From Phycisphaerales bacterium UBA2266 (GTDB lineage Bacteria; Planctomycetota; Phycisphaerae; Sedimentisphaerales; Anaerobacaceae), in the NCBI GenBank assembly GCA_002347125.1, contig DDXG01000379.1:1-7255 (forward strand): a stretch of 7,255 nt of DNA, written 5' to 3'. Position numbers and translations under genes: made by a program. The notes under the pieces are model-generated. The model was given only the letters and a program-made list of their open reading frames with translations. It had not been told where the DNA came from and made no database searches. The stretch's first letter is position 1; each line of letters opens with the position of its first letter. Positions 1 through 4,769 of the stretch are shown here, one piece after another.

Positions 1-849
1 GCCATCAAGTGGCTATCCCTCCAGCGAAACAGTCTCGGCGGGTACGGCAGCACGCAGGATACGGTCATGGCGCTGAAGGCCCTGATGACGGCCGCCCGCG
101 TTCAGACACGGAATGTGAATCTGACGGTGACGGCCGCGACGCCCGAGGGGGAGGTCCTGGCGACGTTCCGCGTCAACGAGGAGAACTTCGACGTCCTACA
201 GATCGCGGAAATCCAGGCATCCGGTCCATTGCACCTGACGGCCGCCGGGACCGGCGAGACGCGTTTTCAGCTTGTTCGGCGGTTCAATGTGCTGCTCGGC
301 GGTGGTACATCGGTGAACAATCAGATGGCCCTTGAGGTCTTCTACGACGCGGCTACGGTGGATGTGGACGACATTGTGACCGTCAGGGCAATTGTCCGAT
401 ACCTGGGTCCGCAAGGGTTGTCGGGCATGATGATCGTCGACGTGGGCGTACCAACGGGCTTTGCGCCCTTGACCGAGTCGCTTGATGCGCTGGTCCAGGC
501 CGCCCTGGCCAGCAAGGTGGAGGTCGCCGGACGCAAGGTCATTCTGTATGTCGATGACCTGGCCGGCGGCGAGCAGCGCGTGCTCCAGTTCCAGGTCAAG
601 GCGCGTTTCCCAGTTCGGGCAGTGATTCCCGACAGCACGGCCTATCTGTACTACAGTCCTGAAATCCGGGCGGAGGCGGCCGGGGGGCAGATCACCGTCT
701 CGGCCTGCACCGTCGATTTCGGCTATCTCAGCGAGTTTGCCGGCTACTGGCTGGATTTGGACCCGGGATTCGATTACGATGCCAGCGGACAGGTGGATTT
801 CGCCGATTTTGGCGTTTTGAACGAGAACTGGGGCCTGGACTGTCCGTAG
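1..849 (+). CDS. Alpha-2-macroglobulin family protein, C-terminal part, with dockerin-like tail (5' truncated by window edge)
   Basis: Frame 1 is open from the first base to a TAG at 847-849, giving 282 residues and no start; the ATG at 67 is internal. The first residues, around GGYGSTQDTVMALKAL, match the last helices of the thioester (TED) domain of alpha-2-macroglobulins (human A2M has a very similar STQDTVVAL segment). A beta-rich stretch follows, then a receptor-binding-like domain at about residues 122-232, with YLG...SGMMIVDVGVPTGF, VILYVDDL and AYLYYSPEI at the positions expected for that domain. Residues 238-282 form a dockerin-like tail (separate entry). Family knowledge: bacterial macroglobulins are large secreted or periplasmic protease traps. 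The CxEQ thioester, bait region and signal peptide would lie upstream and cannot be checked. Both the TED end and the receptor-binding end are recognisable, so the family call is strong; the protease-trap function is inferred. Confidence 0.88.
   Translation, partial: AIKWLSLQRNSLGGYGSTQDTVMALKALMTAARVQTRNVNLTVTAATPEGEVLATFRVNEENFDVLQIAEIQASGPLHLTAAGTGETRFQLVRRFNVLLGGGTSVNNQMALEVFYDAATVDVDDIVTVRAIVRYLGPQGLSGMMIVDVGVPTGFAPLTESLDALVQAALASKVEVAGRKVILYVDDLAGGEQRVLQFQVKARFPVRAVIPDSTAYLYYSPEIRAEAAGGQITVSACTVDFGYLSEFAGYWLDLDPGFDYDASGQVDFADFGVLNENWGLDCP
709..846 (+). other. Dockerin-like C-terminal module of the macroglobulin
   Basis: The last 46 residues hold a first half-repeat, VDFGYLSEFAGYWL, and then a second repeat with a calcium-loop pattern, DYDASGQVDFAD (D, D, S, D and D at loop positions 1, 3, 5, 9 and 12), ending DFGVLNENW. 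This is the dockerin type I layout found at the C-terminus of many secreted Phycisphaerae proteins. The first repeat lacks a recognisable calcium loop, so only one EF-hand-like loop appears intact. The role in planctomycetes (protein docking or cell-surface retention) is not established, and no cohesin is in this window. Confidence 0.7.
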
Positions 850-872
850 TGTAATGCGGTAAGTGGACAGTC
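838..872 (+). repeat. Inverted repeat spanning the macroglobulin stop codon
   Basis: GACTGTCC at 838-845 is perfectly complementary to GGACAGTC at 865-872, and two further G-T pairs could extend the stem outward. The loop is 19 nt and contains the TAG stop. No T-run follows directly, so it is not a standard intrinsic terminator. It could be a 3'-end stabilising hairpin of the mRNA, or chance. Confidence 0.4.
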
Positions 873-894
873 TGTGATCGCGGGCGCGAGGCAA

Positions 895-924
895 CGGACA
901 GGGTAGTCCGCGGGGAGGTTTTTT
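895..924 (+). terminator. Weak terminator-like hairpin and T-run
   Basis: CGGAC (895-899) pairs with GTCCG (906-910) across a 6-nt loop, and a run of six T lies at 919-924. The stem is only 5 bp, and 8 nt separate it from the T-run, so it departs from the canonical intrinsic terminator. It sits where a terminator for the macroglobulin gene would be expected, before the regulator gene. Confidence 0.25.
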
Positions 925-935
925 GGCGTCGCGTC

Positions 936-964
936 TTGCGGGCGGCGAGGCACGGTGCTACGTT
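936..964 (+). promoter_or_regulatory. Candidate extended -10 promoter for the response regulator
   Basis: TTGCGG at 936-941 is followed by a 17-bp spacer and TACGTT at 959-964, preceded by a TG dinucleotide at 956-957 (extended -10). The boxes match the sigma-70 consensus only partly. Predicted transcription would start near 971, just before the ribosome binding site. The rest of 850-986 holds no gene I can support. Confidence 0.25.
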
Positions 965-986
965 ATACGAAAAAGGCGGTCTGCCC

Positions 987-1598
987 ATGGAAGATTACGA
1001 TAGTACTGTATTCGTGGTGGAAGACGACGAGGCCGTCCGGGATGCCTTGTGTATGCTCGTGGAGACCGTCGGACTAAAGTGCAGGATGTACGGGGCGGCA
1101 CAGGATTTTCTCCGCGACTATGACCCCGGCGAGCCCGGCTGTCTTGTCGTGGATGTCCGGATGCCCGGTATGAGCGGCCTGGAGTTGCAGGCGAAGCTCG
1201 CCAAGGACGGCATTGACATCCCCATTGTCATCATTACCGGCCATGGGGATGTTCACATGGCCGTCAAGGCCCTCAAGAGCGGCGCGGTGGATTTCGTCCA
1301 GAAGCCCTTCCGGGACCATACCCTGCTCAACAGCATCCTCAAGGCGGTCGTCATTGACGCCCGCAAACGCCGCAAGTCGGTGGAGCGGTCGCAGCTCGAC
1401 GCCCGGCTGGCCGAGTTGACCAGCCGCGAGCGTGAGGTCATGGACCTGCTGGTTACGGGCAAGAGCACACGGGAGGTTGCCAAGGAACTGAACATCAGCA
1501 GCAAGACCGTCGATATTCACCGGCGGCGCGTGCTGGACAAGATGGAGGTGCGTTCCGTTGTGGAACTGGTGCTGGCCACCGAACAACTGCGGGATTGA
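987..1598 (+). CDS. FixJ/NarL-type response regulator (receiver + LuxR-type HTH)
   Basis: This is a 203-residue two-domain regulator, the usual FixJ length. The N-terminal receiver has the acidic pair D13/D14, the phospho-acceptor D56 in VVDVRMPGMSG, T84 in IIITG... context (IVIITGHGDV), and K106 in QKPF, so every catalytic switch residue is present. The C-terminal GerE/LuxR domain (about 143-200) has LTSREREVMDLL and the recognition helix near SSKTVDIHRRRVLDKM. Known for the family: phosphorylation by a sensor histidine kinase activates DNA binding. The ATG at 987 is preferred over the one at 936 because AGGCGG sits 7 nt before it and the protein then begins just before the first receiver strand (TVFVVEDD). 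No histidine kinase gene is adjacent, so it is an orphan within this window. It resembles FixJ most, but nothing here shows control of nitrogen fixation, so no symbol is assigned. Confidence 0.93.
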   Translation: MEDYDSTVFVVEDDEAVRDALCMLVETVGLKCRMYGAAQDFLRDYDPGEPGCLVVDVRMPGMSGLELQAKLAKDGIDIPIVIITGHGDVHMAVKALKSGAVDFVQKPFRDHTLLNSILKAVVIDARKRRKSVERSQLDARLAELTSREREVMDLLVTGKSTREVAKELNISSKTVDIHRRRVLDKMEVRSVVELVLATEQLRD

Positions 1599-1606
1599 GG
1601 CGGCGG

Positions 1607-2860
1607 CTATTTGCGGCGGATGTCATAGGCCATGAGGCAGTCGCCGTGGCGTATGTACAACAAACCATCGGAAATTGAAGGATGCGCCCAGTGGCGCCCG
1701 CTGCCCTGGGTGATGCGGAATTGGCTGACCGGCCGGAATCCACCCGGTGTGGCGGTAACGAGCGCCACATCTCCCTTGTTCTCGTCGTAGCAATAGAGCA
1801 TCCCGTCCGCGTAGACGAGGCTGCCTCGGTTGCCCTGCCATTTCTCATCGTACATGACGTTGCCCGTCTCCCAGTCGAGACACGCCCAATCGCCCAGGGC
1901 CATGCTCTTGAAGTTGGAACCATAGATGTACCCGTCGACAAGGACGGTTCCGCCGTGGTGTGTATCCAAGGCCTTGTCCACCCATTTTCGTACTATCTTG
2001 CGCGGGTCCGCGGACAGTCCGATCATCGCCCCGCCGTTGTCATATCCGCTGGTAGTGTAGATACACCCGTCGCGGTAGAGCGGCACGTTGGCGTTGACCC
2101 AGCGGGTCCGATCTACATGGTACTCGTCGAAGGAATCCCGCCACAGCAGTCGCCCCGATTCGGCGTCGACGCCGACGACCGAATCACGGAGCATCTGAAC
2201 GATGAGACGGTATCCCGCGTACTCGACGCAAATCGGGTTTCCGTAGGTGGACGGCTCGTTGATATCCGTGCAGGTCCATACGACCTCGCCGGTCCGCTTG
2301 TCCAACGCCGCCATGCCGGCCCTTGTGCCGCCCGGGGTGCAGATGACGCGGTCGCCGTCAATGAGCAAGCACTCGGACATACCCCACCTGGGCCATTGTC
2401 CGCCAAACTCCGTGAACACATCGCGCGACCATATCCGGCCGCCGGTCTCGGCGTCCAGACAGATTATCACGCCCATGCCGCTGAATACGTACAGCCGCCC
2501 GTCATTGACCGTGGGAGTGGTTCGCGACGCGGGGTAGGACTTGGTGTATTCGTCTCCGTAGGGCACCTTCCACTTACGGCCGCCTTGGGTGTCGAAACAG
2601 AAGACGTAGCCGGTCTTATCGATCATGCCCGTGGTGTAGACCCGCCCACCGGCAATGGCGGCCGAGGAGTATCCGTCGCCGAGCCCATCCACGCACCAGA
2701 GCAGTCCGGGCCCGCCTTCGGGCCATTGTCGCAGCAGGCCGGTCTCTTCGCTACGGCCGTCGCGGCGGATTCCCCGAAACTGCGGCCAATCCGCCGCCTC
2801 GCACAGGTATGGGCCCATCGCCAGGAGCACCAGTGCGGCCTTCCATCGCCTCATGTTCAT
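1607..2860 (-). CDS. Secreted PQQ-like beta-propeller repeat protein
   Basis: This is a 417-residue protein. An N-terminal signal peptide (MNMRRWKAALVLLAMG..., likely cut near CEA/ADW) is followed directly by DWPQFRGIRRDGRSEETGLL, the hallmark opening of planctomycete PQQ-like propellers. Propeller blades show the repeated 'hydrophobic-D-x-x-[TS]-G-x-hydrophobic-x-W' pattern: CLDAETGGRIW (134-144), ALDKRTGEVVW (185-195), GVDAESGRLLW (230-240) and CLDWETGNVMY (327-337), with the last strand near LMAYD. No quinoprotein dehydrogenase active site was recognised, so this is more likely a structural, binding or BamB-like propeller than an alcohol dehydrogenase; the true ligand is unknown. The start at 2860 is chosen because GGAG at 2870-2873 lies 9 nt upstream and the signal peptide begins there; an in-frame ATG at 2905 would put 15 polar residues before it. 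It converges on the response regulator, with 8 bp between stop codons. Confidence 0.88.
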   Translation of the reverse strand: MNMRRWKAALVLLAMGPYLCEAADWPQFRGIRRDGRSEETGLLRQWPEGGPGLLWCVDGLGDGYSSAAIAGGRVYTTGMIDKTGYVFCFDTQGGRKWKVPYGDEYTKSYPASRTTPTVNDGRLYVFSGMGVIICLDAETGGRIWSRDVFTEFGGQWPRWGMSECLLIDGDRVICTPGGTRAGMAALDKRTGEVVWTCTDINEPSTYGNPICVEYAGYRLIVQMLRDSVVGVDAESGRLLWRDSFDEYHVDRTRWVNANVPLYRDGCIYTTSGYDNGGAMIGLSADPRKIVRKWVDKALDTHHGGTVLVDGYIYGSNFKSMALGDWACLDWETGNVMYDEKWQGNRGSLVYADGMLYCYDENKGDVALVTATPGGFRPVSQFRITQGSGRHWAHPSISDGLLYIRHGDCLMAYDIRRK

Positions 2861-2935
2861 TCGCCATATCTCCAGAATGTCATCACACAGGTTTGGCCCA
2901 CCCACGGAGTCTTCGAGTGGCCGTCGGTTCGCTCT

Positions 2936-2964
2936 GATATAGCAGACGCCGTTGCACAGTACAA
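2936..2964 (-). promoter_or_regulatory. Candidate extended -10 promoter for the propeller gene
   Basis: On the minus strand, TTGTAC (2964-2959), a 17-bp spacer and TATATC (2941-2936) follow each other, and the -10 box is preceded by TGC, an extended -10 element. The predicted start of transcription is near 2929, giving a 5' leader of roughly 70 nt to the ATG at 2860. The -35 box is a poor match; the -10 region carries the call. Confidence 0.4.
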
Positions 2965-3060
2965 CCGCCTCAATCCCCCATGCAGCGGTATTCGTCCGGC
3001 CCAGTCAATTCCCTACGGCCTCATGCCCTCTTTCGGCCGAGGAAAACACAGCCAAACCCG

Positions 3061-3088
3061 TTGACTTGGCCAACGTATATGGTAGCAT
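3061..3088 (+). promoter_or_regulatory. Candidate sigma-70 promoter for the metallophosphoesterase
   Basis: TTGACT at 3061-3066 (5 of 6 to consensus), a 16-bp spacer and TAGCAT at 3083-3088 (4 of 6) lie just upstream of the ATG at 3113. Transcription would begin near 3095, leaving a leader shorter than 20 nt. That is consistent with the lack of a clear Shine-Dalgarno sequence before this gene. Confidence 0.45.
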
Positions 3089-3112
3089 CCGTCTTTTGAA
3101 AGCTATCCATCC

Positions 3113-4012
3113 ATGAAGAACAATGTCAGGCCATCACCCCCGCTTGCCAGGGTTCTGCGGCAGGCGCTCTACTACAAAGGCGTCGCGCTCGGAACGCTGG
3201 GTTTCTGTACACGCTGGGCGGTGAACGTACACGGCTACGGTCCGGAATGGGTCGAGGTCGTGAACGTGGATCTGCCACTGTCGGGTATCCGACACCCATT
3301 CGGCGGGATGCGGATTGCCCATATCAGTGACCTGCATTGCAGCCGTCTGGTCAGCGGCGCGTACCTGCGCCGGTGCATCGACCGCGTGAACATGCTCGAT
3401 GCCGATCTGGTTCTGCTGACGGGGGATTTCATCACGTATGACTTTCAGGGGGGTTTTCGTTTGCGGGTTGCGGATATGCTCTCGGGGCTTCGCAGCCGCC
3501 ACGGGGCTTACGCGTGTCTTGGCAATCACGACTACGGTTTGTATGCGCTGCGCCATGTCTTCAGACAGCGTCGCGAGGCGGCGCTGGCTCGGTTCATGGA
3601 TGAACTCCAGGACAACGGCGTTACCGTGCTGAGGAATCGGGCCGTCGCGCTTGATATCGACGGGCATCCGCTGTGGATTGTGGGATTGGGAGACATCAAG
3701 TTGAACGATTTCGACCCGCACACGGCGTTTTCGGGGGTCCGAGCGGACGAACTGACGCTTGTGCTTTTGCACAACCCGCGGGCAGTAGAACGTCTCTCGG
3801 CGTTTCCGGCGCACGCGGTTCTTTCGGGACATACGCACGGTCGGCGGGCGGCGTCGCCCTATATCGCTCCGCTGATTACGAAGAACCGCACGTACCACGC
3901 CGGGATGCACAACGTCGGAGGCAGCAAACTGTACGTCAACCGCGGTCTCGGACGCCACGGACGAACCCGCTTCAACGCCCGTCCGGAGATTACGGTCTAC
4001 ACCATCCAATAG
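3113..4012 (+). CDS. YkuE/YaeI-type calcineurin-like metallophosphoesterase
   Basis: This 299-residue protein carries the complete binuclear-metal phosphoesterase signature in order: D73 and H75 in HISDLHCS, D105 in LLTGDF, N138-H139-D140 in LGNHDYG, H220 in LLHNPRAVE, and H240/H242 in LSGHTHGRR. The C-terminal LYVNRGLGRHGRTRFNARPE is typical of the YkuE/YaeI branch. Members of this branch include membrane-associated phosphodiesterases, among them the chlamydial UDP-2,3-diacylglucosamine hydrolase LpxG. A role in lipid A or other envelope phospho-ester hydrolysis is therefore possible but not shown. The first 40 residues are only moderately hydrophobic, and no clear signal peptide is seen. 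No good ribosome binding site precedes the ATG (only GAAAG at 3098-3102); the short leader may explain this. The gene is divergent from the propeller gene and converges on the PEP-CTERM gene with 17 bp between stops. Confidence 0.92.
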   Translation: MKNNVRPSPPLARVLRQALYYKGVALGTLGFCTRWAVNVHGYGPEWVEVVNVDLPLSGIRHPFGGMRIAHISDLHCSRLVSGAYLRRCIDRVNMLDADLVLLTGDFITYDFQGGFRLRVADMLSGLRSRHGAYACLGNHDYGLYALRHVFRQRREAALARFMDELQDNGVTVLRNRAVALDIDGHPLWIVGLGDIKLNDFDPHTAFSGVRADELTLVLLHNPRAVERLSAFPAHAVLSGHTHGRRAASPYIAPLITKNRTYHAGMHNVGGSKLYVNRGLGRHGRTRFNARPEITVYTIQ

Positions 4013-4029
4013 GCCCGGGTCGGTCTGCT

Positions 4030-4644
4030 TCAGTCTCGGCGCCGCTTGGGACAGTGTGGTTCAAGTTCGAGATGGCGCCTGTGGCGACCCCTCAGCAGGA
4101 CGATGCCCGCGGACAGGAACAGCAGAGCGGTTGTCGGTTCGGGCACGTCTCCGTCCCAATCGGGCGGGCGGCGCCGCACCGTCCCGCCGCTCGAAAAGGA
4201 CCCTGAAGCCCCGGAAACCGACCCCGGACTCATTATGCCGCTGGATGGAATGAGATTGGCCGCTCCGAAGCCGCCGGCTGCACCAGACGCCCAGAGGGCA
4301 TTGCTATCCGCGATTACCATTTCGGTCTCGGTCGTCAATGTGCTGAAAAACGCGACCATCTGCGCGTCCGCGGCGCACCACTCGTCGTCGTTCCCGATTT
4401 CACGGTTCCGCGGGTCCCAGAGGGACGGCGGGAGGTCCGGTGTTCCGGCGAGTCCGTCTCCATCATTCCTGATGCACGTGATCGGCTCAGATGGTCCGGC
4501 GCACGGTTCAATCTCCTCCGCGTGGATGGCGGCGGCCTGCATGTCATATATAATGCAGAAATCGACCGGCGCGCCGCAGGCTGCATGACCAAATGCTGCG
4601 ACGGCCGCCATAACCGCCGTGATTACCAATTCCACTGCTTTCAT
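4030..4644 (-). CDS. PEP-CTERM sorting domain protein, function unknown
   Basis: This is a 204-residue protein. It starts with a signal peptide (MKAVELVITAVMAAVAAFGHA...). A middle region matches no family I recognise: it has four cysteines (FC, PC, TC, WC), a DGDGLAGTPDLP segment, and a Gly/Ser-rich linker (SGASGSFSSGG). The C-terminal sorting signal is DVPEPTTALLFLSAGIVLLRGRHRR, with PEP at 168-170. Known for the family: PEP-CTERM proteins are processed by an exosortase and delivered to the outer surface or extracellular matrix; no exosortase is in this window. Start choice: GGAGG at 4653-4649 precedes ATG 4644, whereas the in-frame ATG at 4713 falls inside the -10 box of the promoter and could not be transcribed from it. 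Odd point: about 20 residues, including a second basic cluster, follow the hydrophobic stretch, whereas most PEP-CTERM proteins end within a few residues of the first Arg cluster. Confidence 0.8.
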   Translation of the reverse strand: MKAVELVITAVMAAVAAFGHAACGAPVDFCIIYDMQAAAIHAEEIEPCAGPSEPITCIRNDGDGLAGTPDLPPSLWDPRNREIGNDDEWCAADAQMVAFFSTLTTETEMVIADSNALWASGAAGGFGAANLIPSSGIMSPGSVSGASGSFSSGGTVRRRPPDWDGDVPEPTTALLFLSAGIVLLRGRHRRHLELEPHCPKRRRD

Positions 4645-4712
4645 ACCACCTCCGTGTGCCCCCCATGCCGACATGGACGACACAAACCGAACTGGCGCCC
4701 GAATAAAGTCCA

Positions 4713-4741
4713 ATAATACCCCATGGGCAGCCCATTGTCAA
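4713..4741 (-). promoter_or_regulatory. Strong sigma-70-like promoter of the PEP-CTERM gene
   Basis: On the minus strand, TTGACA (4741-4736, perfect consensus), an exactly 17-bp spacer and TATTAT (4718-4713, 5 of 6) occur 69 bp upstream of the ATG at 4644. Transcription would start near 4706, leaving a leader of about 60 nt that ends in a GGAGG ribosome binding site. This is the best promoter match in the window. It lies between the coiled-coil gene and the PEP-CTERM gene, so the latter can be transcribed independently. Confidence 0.75.
4723..4735. promoter_or_regulatory. Perfect 13-bp palindrome in the promoter spacer (putative operator)
   Basis: ATGGGC, a single A, then GCCCAT form a perfect 6+1+6 inverted repeat lying between the -35 and -10 boxes of the PEP-CTERM promoter. 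A dimeric repressor or activator bound here would directly affect promoter use. No second copy is seen in the neighbouring intergenic regions of this window. Function is inference from position only. Confidence 0.4.
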
Positions 4742-4769
4742 TGAAAACATGGCACTCGTGGAGTTTCTT

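Noticed and set aside
9..335. Plus-strand 108-residue frame and a long minus-strand frame (196-894) over the macroglobulin
   Set aside because: Both overlap a frame with clear alpha-2-macroglobulin similarity and have no recognisable features.
1682..3064. 460-residue open frame on the plus strand antisense to the propeller gene
   Set aside because: The minus-strand frame has a signal peptide, family motifs and propeller repeats; the plus-strand frame has no recognisable domain and is a high-GC shadow.
3134..4009. 291-residue minus-strand open frame opposite the metallophosphoesterase
   Set aside because: The plus-strand protein contains the full set of metal ligands; the reverse frame has no family features.
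4570..4644. Lipoprotein signal (HAAC) in the PEP-CTERM protein
   Set aside because: Position -3 is His, not Leu/Val/Ile, so the lipobox is not met; an ordinary signal peptide fits better.
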